Shown piece by piece: positions 10,949 through 22,801 of a stretch of 64,000 nt of DNA. The stretch comes from Macrolepiota albuminosa. Taxonomy: Eukaryota > Basidiomycota > Agaricomycetes > Agaricales > Agaricaceae. The stretch spans positions 62,001 to 126,000 of the forward strand of contig JAMWFC010000115.1 in assembly GCA_027475525.1 (NCBI GenBank), given 5' to 3'. Positions within the stretch are counted from its first letter, which is position 1. Each line of letters opens with the position of its first letter. A program made the position numbers and the translations under genes. Under the pieces are notes generated by a model, which was given only the letters and a program-made list of their open reading frames with translations, was not told the origin of the DNA and made no database searches.

Positions 10949-11591
10949 TGTACCTGAGCAAATACACACACACACAAGTACAGTTAGTTAGAGTACGGAG
11001 CGAGTACGTCATAACGGCTCACCCTCAGCCTGTGTTATAAACTCTGAGAGTGTCCTACAGTAAGATATACTGTAAGTGTGTTAATACCTCGTCACATAAT
11101 TTATCACATTGTATCTACCGTTACACTATGTATGAGGGATGATATTTTACATATATCACCATAAGCAACAGGATCGCAACATAACTCCTATGAACGGAGC
11201 TTCATTATCAAAAGTGTTCATCGTGGGTTGACCATCTAGAGGCAAAACAAATAAAATGTCTTATGTGGACATTTCGCTGTTGCTACAAACCGTTAATACG
11301 AGTTCTGTTCATAATGGGTGAGATTTAGCAATAAGAATTACATCGATGTACCACAATATAGCATTATCTTCCTTTCATCAGCAAAATTTCTAGTTCAATT
11401 TGACGATCAAGAACTCCCAGGTCTTTCACTTTGCGATTGCTTACAACACTGTCATGTAAAACGGGAGGAGAAACGAAGATGGTGCTTTGTTTAACCTTGA
11501 TGGCGTGGGGTCGCAACATTATAATGCTTTTGTAGAATGGTCAATGGAGTTCCGAGATCTAGAATAGATCGAGGTTTTTCTGTGCAGCGGA
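10949..11591. other. Intergenic sequence, no gene seen
   Basis: AT-rich, stop-dense in all frames; includes a short CA run near 10963-10975. Nothing recognisable. Confidence 0.6.
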
Positions 11592-12128
11592 CTATGTGTG
11601 GGAAAAATGTCTTCGATTTTTGCTGTCATGTGACTGTGTTTGTTCTTGTTGCCATTACTTCCTTCAGGTAAGTGTGGGAATAATGTCTTCGATTTTTAAC
11701 GTCATGTGATACTACCGTTCGCTGTACGGTTACAGATATGCATGGGAATAATGTCTTCACTTTTTAATGTCATGTGATACTACCGTACGTCTGTACAGTT
11801 ACAGAGATGCGTGGGAATAATGTCTTCGATTTTTAATGTCATGTGATACTACCGTTTGTCTGTACGGTTACTTAGTCAGCAGTAGACTATGTACACATGG
11901 GAGTAATGTCTTCACTTTTTAATGTCATGTGATACTACCGTACGTATATACGGTTACAGAGATGCGTGGAAATAATGTATTTGATTTATAACATCATGTG
12001 ATACTACCGTCGTCTGTATGGTTACAAATACGCATGGGAATAATGTATTCACTTTTTAACATCATGTGATACTAGTACGGTTACATATATGTGTGGGAAT
12101 AGTGTCTTCCCTTTTTAACGTCATTTGT
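11592..12128 (+). repeat. Minisatellite, about 8 diverged copies of a ~69-bp unit
   Basis: The unit contains GGGAATAATGTCTTC followed by a T-rich run, GTCATGTGATACTACCGT and CGGTTACAGA. Copies begin near 11596, 11670, 11739, 11810, 11897, 11966, 12034 and 12092. The first and last are partial, and the 11810 copy is longer because of an insertion. It is unlike the 77-bp duplications: period and sequence vary between copies. Confidence 0.85.
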
Positions 12129-13209
12129 TCCGTAGCTTTACTATGTTAATATTTGATATCTACATACACCAGAATGTAGCCACAGTTGGGTCTGTTTTAA
12201 CACCTTCTCTACACCCACTCGGTCCATAATGTTTCAAATTTATTTGGCTGACGTTCTTTCCCTGCCAGATGTATTGGATTTCCAGTCGACCCATAGATCC
12301 AGCGGTCTCTGAAAAATAGGCCTATTTTGGTGACTAAATGTGAGTCTTTCTATGTCCTGCCTGGTACAGGCACGACAGGACACAATATTAGATCGCAGAT
12401 AATAGCCGCCATGCAAAAATCATATATCAGAGCAGACACATGCATTATGACTTATTTCCTTGGCTGCCTTCTGTGGAGAGCAATCCCTGAATACCAGTGC
12501 TGATATACCCCCCGAAAGATTCGGCATATCACCACTATCTAGTGAACACCTATTGTCACTTGAGAGGTCTGTTATCCAGCACAATAGATATATGACAACA
12601 AATCATTGATTTACTAGATCATGGCAATTACTGATTTCGACAGTCTGCCATGCGACAAGCTGTCATTACGACCGATTATTAATGCGCCATGGCTTAACAT
12701 GGAGCAACAACGGGCTATGCTCAAAGTTAAATATTCTTATTCAGACTCTTCTGACAGTTATTCGGATTCCCATACTACTTACTTCAGACTCTACTCCGAA
12801 TCGTATGCGTTTTCTCGTGGTCGTTCACTGTCGCTGTTTCTATATCCCTTACTGATGTGTTTGTGATGAATACAGGTCGCCACCACCATATCATTGACAT
12901 CATGATTCCAAGTATCTCCTCGCCTAAGCAGAGGTATTTATATGCTTTGTTTCCCAAAAACAAGGCGCGTACTACTCGATTTGATGTCTTCTCCAATCCG
13001 AGCTTCTCTACATTGTCCCACTATTTTTTCCTTTATGTCTTTATCCGCTCCCTCGTGTGCTCCTTGGTGGTGCTCCTCCCTCTAAGTATGATGGCAGAGA
13101 CGACTCGGCACGCTACAACCCTTATCAGCGAGACATTCGCTGTTTAAGCGGCCGTTGTGCATCGACGAGCCATAATCTAGAGTGCTCCCAGGATGCTCAT
13201 ATAATGATG
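12129..13209. other. No confident gene; two short open frames only
   Basis: Open frames at 12621-12866 and 12857-13147 contain Ser/Tyr-rich and hydrophobic stretches without recognisable motifs, and there is no clear intron pattern. They may be fragments of a gene disrupted by the solo LTR at 13215, but I cannot support a product. Confidence 0.35.
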
Positions 13210-13214
13210 TTACA

Positions 13215-14127
13215 TGTCACGACCCCTCCTCTCCGGGCCCACCCCGGGACACCCCCGGAACACCATCCGGGACCCTCCCTCCGACCCCACAGGACACGCC
13301 CCGCCATCACGACCGCCGACACCGCCATCATGCGCATCAAGGACCGCCATCAGCCGCCACCAGCCCCGATCAATGATCGGATCATGCGACTCATTCCTGG
13401 CCATCACACATCACGCATCACAATCCCCTCCGTGCCAATTGATCGCGTGCCCCACACGCGCGATCCAGGTATACAGTCCCTGCCCGCTACTCAATGACTC
13501 CCAGAACCCATCCCAGACACCCCAGAACCCCGAGACCCGGTCCCGTAGTACTTATAGCGTAGTTCCCTGTTGTATTCGCTAGTCTTGATATTACAACCCC
13601 AGAACCCCGAGACCCGGTCCCGTAGTACTTATAGCGTAGTTCCCTGTTGTATTCGCTAGTCTTGATATTACACTGCTTATACTGTTTTCACTTGGTTACT
13701 TGAATTGTTGTGTGCCCTCTATTTGACTGGTACACATTGACTGGCACACTTGACTGGCACGCTTGGATAATCACGTGCTCTAAGACTGGTACGCACTTCG
13801 TGACTTTAACTTACTAACTTGGTCTCGTCTTAGAACCTCCAGTTCGCGACTCGACCCCCACCCAAATTCCCCAACTACCTACCACCCAAAACCCCCGGAC
13901 CAAGTCCCCTCTCCCGGGATTCCCCTGTCCGCGTCTTGAACCCCGGAGTCCTAGCCCCGGAGTTCCAGACACCCGACCAAGTCCCCTCTCCCGGGATTCC
14001 CCTGTCCGCGTCTTGAACCCCGGAGTCCTAGCCCCGGAGTTCCAGACACCTGAGTATCCATGGGTCAAGTCCGCATTGTAAGGGCGATTGCTTTCCCGGA
14101 AAGCCCCCAACTCAGCGGAACCTGACA
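13215..14127 (+). mobile_element. Solo LTR, 5-bp TSD TTACA
   Basis: Begins TGTCACGACCCC and ends GCGGAACCTGACA; flanked by TTACA at 13210-13214 and 14128-14132. GC-rich, with CCCCGGAGT-type blocks. It contains two 77-bp duplications (13519/13596 and 13899/13976), so the real LTR is probably about 759 bp. Same family as the inverted solo LTR at 3929-4791, judged by shared terminal sequence and shared internal GGGTTTTGGGTGG-like blocks. Confidence 0.88.
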
Positions 14128-14132
14128 TTACA

Positions 14133-15078
14133 GACTTCAGCATTTTCAAATGCTGTTATGGACTGGGGTTTTGTTGTTTGCACTAGCAAGACATACGGTC
14201 AAAGACACCCAACACGTTCTTTCATCCTCAATTTACTACCACATGGAGCACTACCGCGATATCCTATTGTGGCACCCTCACACATCCTCCCAGTTCTTTC
14301 ATCCTCAGTTTACTACCACATGGAGCACTACCGCGATATCCTATTGTGGCACCCTCACACATCCTCCCATCACCCCTCTGGAATCAAGATGCGTGCCATG
14401 TCTTGTCAGGGGATTCTCCAGGTGACGGAGAGGTATTCAGATGTGCTGTATCACATTAGACCCGCTCATCTCGTTTTTCTGTATGTTTTGACTTCTTGGT
14501 TCGCTCGTTAATTGACCTTGAGTCAGGAGCTATACGCATCGTGACAAACGGACCCATCTCACAACGAAAGCTTTCGATGGACAAGGAATTCTCGTTGCCA
14601 CCTTCCATACTCACGAAAATCAACGGCTTGATGAAGTTTGGACTTACTCAGATGCTTCAAAAGAGGTCAAGGGAACGCAAAGCTCATTGTCGCCAAACAT
14701 ATAGTACGCCGCGAGCCTAACAAGCCTGATTTCACTTCATGTGGAAAGGATTTGGTACGTGAAGTGTTCTTGACGATCGAACTTGCTCAATGTTATGCAC
14801 AGTGCAACAACGTAACAATACCTCATCAAGTAGATCTGGGCATAGTCAAGGCCAATATTTTCATGCTCGACTAGAGGTATGTTCGCTTTATGCATATCGA
14901 AACACTCATACTAAACGTTCTGTTTCTAGTTATTTTTATTGTAGTTAGTAGAATATCTATATATACATTCTATACCCGTAGCTGGACGTCAAGACTAAAC
15001 ACACGCTGCTGGGTTTATGCGGTGTTCGGTGTCCACCGTCATTGGAGCCTTAGGCGCAATTCTCATGAGGAACATTGA
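14133..15078 (+). pseudogene. Possible spliced gene remnant, unidentified
   Basis: Coding-like pieces occur, for example a frame at about 14190-14455 reading ..LPHGALPRYPIVAPSHILPSPLWNQDA.. once the 77-bp duplication at 14217 is collapsed. A further segment at about 14520-14710 reads LVATFHTHENQRLDEVWTYSDASKEV. Plausible splice signals (GTACGTGAAG at 14754, TCGACTAG before 14875) exist. I cannot name a family or build an uninterrupted model. It lies just right of a solo LTR, which may have disrupted it. Confidence 0.3.
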
Positions 15079-15978
15079 ATGGTACGTCGTCTTTGCTCTA
15101 TTGTCAGTAAAGCTCTTATAGATTAAACATCTTTAGTGGAACGGTTTCATAATAATAGTAGAAGACCCTTTATTAATCATTTGTATCGGTGCAGCTAATA
15201 ATTACATTAATACTTCACTACTGAGGCCATAATTTGTTTCTTATCAAAAAAAGGGCAAAGAAAACTGTTGCCTGTTTCGTAGCTAGGTTTTACAATAGAA
15301 ACTGGCAAATTTCCTCTGTCCGAAGACTTTTTTCTATTGGAAATTGATACATTGAAAATGGCATAACAGTTTTCCTTTTCAGCAAATTTCCTCTGTCCGA
15401 AGACTTTTTTCTATTGGAAATTGATACATTGAAAATGGCATAACAGTTTTCCTTTTCACTTTTTTTTTTTTTTTTTTCAAGGAAACACAATTGGGTGCCA
15501 TTAGTGCTTACTACTAGTCAACCGTTCATATTTTTGTATATAATGTCTTTATGCCAACCTGGATCGTCAACGTTCAGCTAACTGAGCTTTATTGCCAGTA
15601 GGTAAAAGGATTACCAAAACGCCTTAATCGGTATCATAGTATCATGATTTGTTATTCCCCTACACTGTTTAATACTTCAAGTTTCTGATTGTGATAACGT
15701 AGGCTTGTTAAATACAATTGATTATTAGCATGTCTAAGTCATCCTTTAATACTTCAAGTTTCTGATTGTGATAACGTAGGCTTGTTAAATACAATTGATT
15801 ATTAGCATGTCTAAGTCATCCAATCACTTATAACGTATGCAATGAAACATTGTCGGTATCACACCGTCCTGATGTATAGCCCGTTAGTCCAATGTAGTAC
15901 ACTATCTACATCTGTAGTACACTATATACAACGTTCAACCATATACAATGTACAACATTTAGGGTTGCGAGCAAGAAA
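15079..15978. other. Intergenic sequence with two 77-bp duplications, no gene
   Basis: AT-rich and stop-dense; contains duplications at 15305/15382 and 15668/15745 and a poly-T run near 15461-15477. Confidence 0.6.
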
Positions 15979-18178
15979 TTACGATAGGGGCCTCCTCCCA
16001 ACCTCATCTTCCTCCTCCATCTCTCCCATGGTTGTCGTCGCTGCTGCTTCCACTTTGACCATTGCCGCTGTTGCCACTGCCCCTCTGCCCATCATTGCTG
16101 CCATCACTGCAGCTTCACCCGCCTCCGCTGTTGTCATTTCTTCTTCTAAAGTTGATACCAACATCGCAATTATTTCATTCCGTGTTGGCATGGGCTGGCC
16201 AGCGTCCGCTGCCACTTCCATCCAAGTTCCCGGTGTCACTGCATTCCTGCGTCGGTGCGCTGCTAACAGACCTCCCAACTGATCAATTCCTTGCGTAATC
16301 TCTGGTGGGATCTGCTGGGGCAGCCCTTGCTGGATGAGGGCAAACACCGAGAAACTACCATCCAATAACAGTCGGTACTCATGCACCATTCCTGGGCATG
16401 AAGATGTATCAGGTATATGGTATGGGACATAGGGTCACTTACGCATAACATCTTCATGAGACGATGCCAACACGTTCAACAGCCAGTTCCTCCTCCTTAA
16501 AATCCATGGCTGTGCCACCTCCACTTGCTGTATTGCCTGTTGTACCTCCTCTATCTCTGACACCCCGGGTGCTGCATTGTCCAACCCTCGATTCTCGATA
16601 TTCTCTACTCGTGCTTGCAAACCAGCCAACTCGTCTTTGATAGCCACGCGTGCCACCAAAGCGGCATCCCTGTCTCCAAATGCTCTGTCCCTGCCACGAA
16701 TAGCCGCATTCCTCTCTTCCCACATGGCCTCCCGAGCACGTCGTTCCTGCTGAAGATCCTCTCGCGTGTGGTGCAGCTGTAATGTTACCTGGTACCCATT
16801 TGCCATGGCCTCCTGCAACTGCTGGCGCGTTTCCTCATCAATAGACGATTGGGCAGGTATCGGGGGGGGTACCCATTTGCCATGGCCTCCTGCAACTGCT
16901 GGCGCGTTTCCTCATCAATAGACGATTGGGCAGGTATCGGGGGGATTTCATGGATATCCGACATGTCCAAGCTTGGGGATCTCCGTGCACGCTTGTACCC
17001 TATTATCTCCACCGACTCGGTCGAAGCTCGGCGCTTCCCTTTGTCCTGTTGCAGAGACGATGCTTCCACCCTTCCTCCTTGCGACAAACCCTCAGTCTGC
17101 ACCTCAACCGACCCCACATCCTTTGATGAACCCTCAGGCTGCGCTCCACTTGACTCCTCGGCCTTTGACCTAGGCACATTACCTGCACTCGATGACTTTG
17201 TATTCGCGTATCTGCACGCACGATTAAATAATATCGAACCCAAATTCCTTGCCTCTCCAAAGTATGGCTCCGGCAATGCTCGGCGCTTTCCCTTATCATG
17301 CTGAGCCGTTGGCGCTTCCTCTGTCAACGCAGGTGAAGCTCTGCGCTTCCCCTTATCCTGCTGTGTAGTTGACGCCTTCGCCTTCCTTCCTCTCGATGAA
17401 CTCCCAGCCTGTGCCCCACTTGACTTCTCGGCCCTCGATCTGGATGCACTAGCCAACTGGCTCAGCACCCAGGTCATGTCCCACCCCTGTTCTTTGCTCA
17501 TGCAAGATGCCTTCCATGCCTGAGCCACGGAGCATTGCTCATGCTGGGCTCGACAGGAAACACACACAGAATTATTCCTGCGAGATTTTGCCACTGGTGC
17601 CTTGAATTCGCATGGTTCACCTCGATGTGAGCATAATGAGCACTGGTGATGGTTAGGACGCACAACCGGGCCAGGAGAACACTCACAGGACCTTTGTTCT
17701 GACACCACTTGAGGGTGGGAGGGCCACGGTGCCGGTTTTGGGCCGCGGCAAATTGCTCTGGTGTTACATCGGCTTGAGGGATCTGCTTCGTTGCTGGGAC
17801 TCGCCGTACCTGACCGGGCCTGAGAACAGGCTGTTCAGTACGCGTCGACGAGCTTGTAGCAGGTGCTGATTGGACTGAGCTGCTCGGACCAGCTGTCTGC
17901 GTGCTCCTCTCTGGTGCCAATGAGTCGGATGTCAGTGTCGATGAACTTGATCCCATAGACCAGCCTGCCATCTCTGGGGGGGAGGAGGGCATGCCTGGTG
18001 AGTACGCAGACATGCTGGGAAACTACTTACGCTGCTGGAAAAGGGCTGCTATCTGCTGCTCGTCTAGACGGCGCTCGTATATTTCTCAGCGCTCCTCGTA
18101 GCATAGCCATGAAGCAGTTGAGTTATCACCAGGCGGGGATGGCGTAGGCAAACAGTTAGGAGTAGAGTGGCGCGACAT
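15979..18178 (-). CDS. Spliced gene: paired Cys-cluster protein with coiled coil, unknown function; one internal TGA
   Basis: Four exons: 18178-18031, 17994-17687, 17642-16443, 16391-15979, all with GT..AG introns (44 nt for the second). After removing the 77-bp duplication at 16791 the exons total 1992 nt, exactly 664 codons. The N-terminus is Ser/Pro-rich. Two CX2CX6C clusters follow (CSLCSHRGEPC at residues 153-163, then CVSCRAQHEQC), which should bind zinc. Next come repeated DKGKRRA blocks, a basic KRARRS patch, a helical Arg/Glu-rich region (EERNAAIRGRDRAF), and a tail beginning HEYRLLLDGSFSVF. Codon 31 is TGA (18086-18088) in an otherwise open exon, readable as CGA-to-TGA. I do not recognise the function; a DNA-binding or transposon-derived role is a guess. 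The Cys layout resembles the antisense genes at 22802 and 36295. Confidence 0.72.
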
Positions 18179-20240
18179 AGTCAAAGAAGGATGGATGGTC
18201 AAAATGTTTTTCTTATCTACCCTTTTGTTATGATGGCATCAAGATTCTACTTCTATTACCGCTATGAATGCATAGCCACCACCACATCGCTTAGATGAAT
18301 AAATAAAAATAAACCCTGAGTTTGTATGTAAGTAACAATAAGAGTGTTGTGTCCATACAGATAGTTTTGAATCCTCTGCAAAGTTCATGTATTTTTAACT
18401 AAACTTTTCAAGTGCGTTTTCATCATTTACTGTTTCATGTGTTGTGAATGTCATATGCAAAGCACGTAAAGGATGGATGAGAATGTCATTACTCACTTAG
18501 ACTCCTTGCCGGTTGCGTAAGACCTACACAGTGTGTCGTTCCAAAGCCTCAAATGGTACAATATATCACCGATCACATACAGGGTTGATCCTAAGATGCT
18601 CAGCATTCAGCGGATTCTCATGGAATGTGATCGCCGAATAGACTGCTGATTATCGGCAAGTGTGACTTTGGTTTCACTATCCTCAACGACAAGACACGGC
18701 CGCCTTGAACCATATTTTGGGTACAGGTGCCCTGGGGTCAACGCAGGTAATATATAATACATCCAATGCCGATTTTGATGCTGATTATGATTGGTTAGAG
18801 CATAACTATATTTTGACTGAATGAGGGGATATAATACATCCAATGCCGATTTTGATGCTGATTATGATTGGTTAGAGCATAACTATATTTTGACTGAATG
18901 AGGGGGAGGGGATGGGGAGTAGGGGGGGAGAGGAGAGGAGAGAGAGAGAGATAGAGGGTTAATACAAATATCCGGTGATTCATAATATTGGATTATAATA
19001 CCATTGTTCATTTACCGACGCATTTTAAGTCAGCATTGTGGCTTGCCGGCTACATAAAATCGAAAGAGCATCTTAGGGTTTGTATGTATCATCACACCTG
19101 TGTGTGATAGCATTTCTTTGTGAGTATGTTATTGCTGTCTGAAACCAGTACATTGTTTTGGTCCCAGGTATGCAGCCACCTGGGTGAAGAGGCGCAGTGA
19201 GTATGTTATTGCTGTCTGAAACCAGTACATTGTTTTGGTCCCAGGTATGCAGCCACCTGGGTGAAGAGGCGCATAGGACGTCGGCCTCCTCTGAAGTATT
19301 CACTTGTTCATAAATAAATAAATAAATAAATAAATATATGATCTATTTGTCGTTATGGCTGTGTACCATTCAAATATGCGGCCGTTGCACAGCCACTATA
19401 ATCATGAACATACATTTTATATTATATATTTAATTATTTATTGTCAATATAGTAATAGCAGTTGCACAGCCACTATAATCATGAACATACATTTTATATT
19501 ATATATTTAATTATTTATTGTCAATATAGTAATAGCATGTAATTTCATGCATATAGTGGCTGTATATCAATCGTATATTCGACTAATATACAGCCACCAG
19601 GGGTTGGGTCCAACACTCGCTTGCTGGCTTAGTCGCATCCTAACAGGCCCTTTCTATCATAATAGCCTTATCCTTCAAACTCTTCCTTTATGTAAATAGT
19701 GGATTTCGCTCGTGGTGGTGGCAAGCTTTCTTCATTGGGTTTTTGATGCTACCCCAATTGCACCCTTTTAGTTATGCCTATACTGTTCAGCTGTGGGTCT
19801 ACCGAGGTGTTTCCTACCCGATATGTCCTTAGCTACCATGTAGTTTAGTTATGCCTATACTGTTCAGCTGTGGGTCTACCGAGGTGTTTCCTACCCGATA
19901 TGTCCTTAGCTACCATGTAGCGGAAGTAAATAGCATTGTAGACGTACGGCTGTATTTAATTATTTATCCCAATCGTGTTATTGTGGCTGTGCATTGTTCG
20001 AGTATACTATTGCTGTACAGCCATGAGTTCTGTGCTTGCTACATGTATTCCGTATTATTACATTCTTTTGAGTGCGAAACAATCTAATTGAATCTAAAAC
20101 ATGTAATATTGCTTTTACCTTCATGTATTGTTTGAGGTGATATAACTATTTATCCGTCAATGTCGTATTTAATCTTTCTTGGTCCGCGGTTTATAAAGGT
20201 ATTGTACTTAGATAATTCATTGATCAAGCATTAAGGGAGA

Positions 20241-20274
<34 letters not shown>

Positions 20275-20519
20275 TATACATATAATTCCCTTTGGTAGGT
20301 ATTGCCAAACCGTTCGTCCATACAGTCAATTATATAATTGATGTATTATTTTGATGCGATGACACTTATTACGACATGTTGTTTTGATGATGACACTTGG
20401 TTATTACTGTATTAACTGGGAAAAATACAAAAAAAAAAAACAAACAAACAAACGACACAACATGATGTGGGCGGTAGTATGTTGTATGTTAGCGCTATAG
20501 ATGGTGGTATATGTGGTGC
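18179..20519. other. Intergenic AT-rich DNA with simple repeats
   Basis: No gene seen. Simple repeats: GA/GGGGAG tract 18901-18957, (TAAA)n 19311-19335, (AAT)n 20241-20274, A-run plus (CAAA)n 20428-20453. Four 77-bp duplications lie here (18752, 19121, 19384, 19768). Confidence 0.7.
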
Positions 20520-21533
20520 TGATGATGCCCAAAGTTTGGTCAGTAACAAATGTATTTGATAGTGTTACCGTACCAAGAGTTTGCGTTGGGCGCGCTATAA
20601 GTGATGTGAGGAGTCCCGGGCAGGTCCCAGAGAACGCGCCTGTGAAAAAGGGGAAAAGTCGGTAACGGGGTCGGCAAGTGTCAAGCGCTAAGGTAAAGCG
20701 CCTATGAAGAAGCGGTAAGCGAACACGGCAATGTGAGCGGCAAGAGCACGGTATGCTTAGCGAAGTCTAAGCGTCGATAATGCCTGCCGTAGTTGCAAGG
20801 CGCGAGTATGTGAGCGGCAAGAGCACGGTATGCTTAGCGAAGTCTAAGCGTCGATAATGCCTGCCGTAGTTGCAAGGCGCGAGTGTGTTGAGTGTTGGCG
20901 AGCGTCTGCAACTGCCGATGAGTTTGACGTTGCCGACCGTAAATGGGCTCTTGAGCGTAAGGGAGACTGAAGTAAGGGGAGCAGGAGATTCTGGTCTATT
21001 GTTCTCTGATGGTATGTACAAGTCGGTAAGTACTTTATATACTACAAGGAGTTCACCGTCGCCAGTGACCAACCATTGCCAAAGTGCGGTAAACTGGAAA
21101 ATTTCATAGGGGTAGCTCCAACGGTTTCAGATCCCTACCGTCCATTGAAGACCCTTGGCGCCACCAGGCGGCAGATCGCGGTGCTAAATCATCAATCCAT
21201 CACCCTTCTGTCTGTCAGAACACCTAAGCGACGTTAGGCGCCAAATCAAGGCGCTAAGCGGTGTCAGACGCCAAGGTCAAACGCCAAGCTGTCTGTCAGT
21301 TCTTGATAGATCATCAGGCTTCTCGCTAAGCGCTGTCGTCAGTGACTGATGCCATCTGTCAGTTGTCATTCTGTCTGCCGTCGGCGCTATCATTGATTGG
21401 ATCTGCTTCTTGCCGTGCGCGGCCGTCAAATCTTGCCAAAATTAGTTAGTTAGCGCGCACTAAGGTATTCCAAGCCCATGCCATGTTGCCGCAGCCTGCC
21501 GTTGATGCGCTGATCCTGTATGGGGTCCTATCA
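20520..21533 (-). repeat. 3' LTR of Gypsy B
   Basis: TGATGATGCCCAAAG..GGGGTCCTATCA. Matches 45692-46660 over most of its length. Contains a 77-bp duplication (20731/20808). Confidence 0.85.
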
Positions 21534-21545
21534 TCTCCCCCCAAC
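21534..21545 (-). promoter_or_regulatory. Polypurine tract of Gypsy B
   Basis: On the minus strand GTTGGGGGGAGA immediately precedes the 3' LTR, the expected plus-strand primer for reverse transcription. The same tract in the same position occurs in element A. Confidence 0.82.
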
Positions 21546-21586
21546 TGAAAAATTAACTGTCCTCAGTCACCCAATAAGGCTACCGT

Positions 21587-22656
21587 TGATGACGCCAACT
21601 GTGGTTGGGTGCGCTGGACGTATACGCAGTACAACGCCGTCTCCAGCGCTTGGCGTACGTGGTTGTGAGGAGTCCTGACAGGGTCCCGGTGTGCTCGAGT
21701 GGAAGTAGTAAAACGATGCGCTAGATTATAGCGCTTCGGGGGCTACCTGGCAGACGGTAAGCGTCGTAGTTTAGGCAAGAATATTAGAGAAAAGTCAAAT
21801 AGCGCAACGTATTGTGCCCGTAGGTGGCACCGTAAACAATGAAGACGAAATAGACGAAGCTAGCGCCCGACTTAGTGACGACGTCGAAGGAAGCTAGCGC
21901 GAGTTGAACGCTAAGTGTAACTGTGTGCTCGAGGGGTTACGATTCGTTGTTATATACATGAAAAGTAGCTATTTTATATACAGTGCGCTACCGTGTTTGC
22001 CAAGATACAAGTCCATCTGCGGCGCTACCTCCTAGCGCCTCTCCTCGTGGTTTACTCTAACGGCGACCTGTCAACGGCGACCTTGTGCACATGGCTGATG
22101 GCGACCAACGGCGTTATGACCCACGGCGACCTGCGGTGACTCTATATTGACTTAGAGTTGTACGAGTCTGCTCACTTTTCTATAACTCCGATTGGCCAGG
22201 CTGTTCCGGGGTATGGTCGGAAAATCCTCGACAGACGCCGTGAGCGCTAATGTCAGCGCTACTCATTGTATTAGTTCCTGTCAGGTCCAGATGTCGGATT
22301 TAAGTATATCCAGTGCCGCCGTCATTGATCCCTTTAGACTTCTGATTGAAGTGCCTCGTCCAATGGCAGCGCCTGCTGCTGGCTCCTTCTGGAAGTGATC
22401 GGGGTTTAGTTATAGTCCTCTCCCGCCGTCGTGTTAGCGCTATATGTTATGAGCCTCCTTCGTCCTTGGGCTAGGTGAAAGGAGAGTGCTGAAGGCTTGG
22501 TAGCTAGGGGTTAGGATAAATTTCTAAATCCTGTAGTAGTTTGCCAGAGCTAGAGCTGCTCTATACTCCCAACTGGTCGCCAGAGTCCTGCGTACGTCAA
22601 GTGTCGGTTGGCCTATAATGTCCCTTGATGCGCTCAGTCCGAGTAGAAGCCTATCA
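21587..22656 (-). repeat. 3' LTR of Gypsy A
   Basis: 1070 bp, nearly identical to 35105-36174. Plus-strand start TGATGACGCCAACTG, end GAAGCCTATCA. Confidence 0.92.
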
Positions 22657-22668
22657 TCTCCCCCCAAC
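22657..22668 (-). promoter_or_regulatory. Polypurine tract of Gypsy A
   Basis: Minus-strand GTTGGGGGGAGA directly abuts the 3' LTR. The following stretch (CAACTGAAAAATTGACTGTCC on the plus strand) is also shared with element B at 21541-21561 apart from one base. Confidence 0.85.
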
Positions 22669-22744
22669 TGAAAAATTGACTGTCCTCAGTCAAACGCCGT
22701 CATTAATTTGACTGCGCTACGGTCCGTAGAATGCCGCCGGCGCC

Positions 22745-22752
22745 TTATAAAA
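22745..22752 (+). promoter_or_regulatory. TATA-like box of the antisense gene in Gypsy A
   Basis: TTATAAAA about 50 bases upstream of the ATG at 22802, inside the element between PPT and gene. Suggests the cargo gene has its own promoter opposite to the element transcript. Element B has TATTAAAA at 36282-36289, closer to its ATG. Confidence 0.4.
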
Positions 22753-22801
22753 TCGTTTTTAGCCCTTCACCTTCTCGTGTTTTCCTTCCCATCTTTCCAA
22801 C

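Noticed and set aside
22192..22398. 68-aa ORF repeated identically at 22192-22398 and 35710-35916
   Set aside because: Identical because both lie in the LTRs of Gypsy A; no sign of coding constraint.
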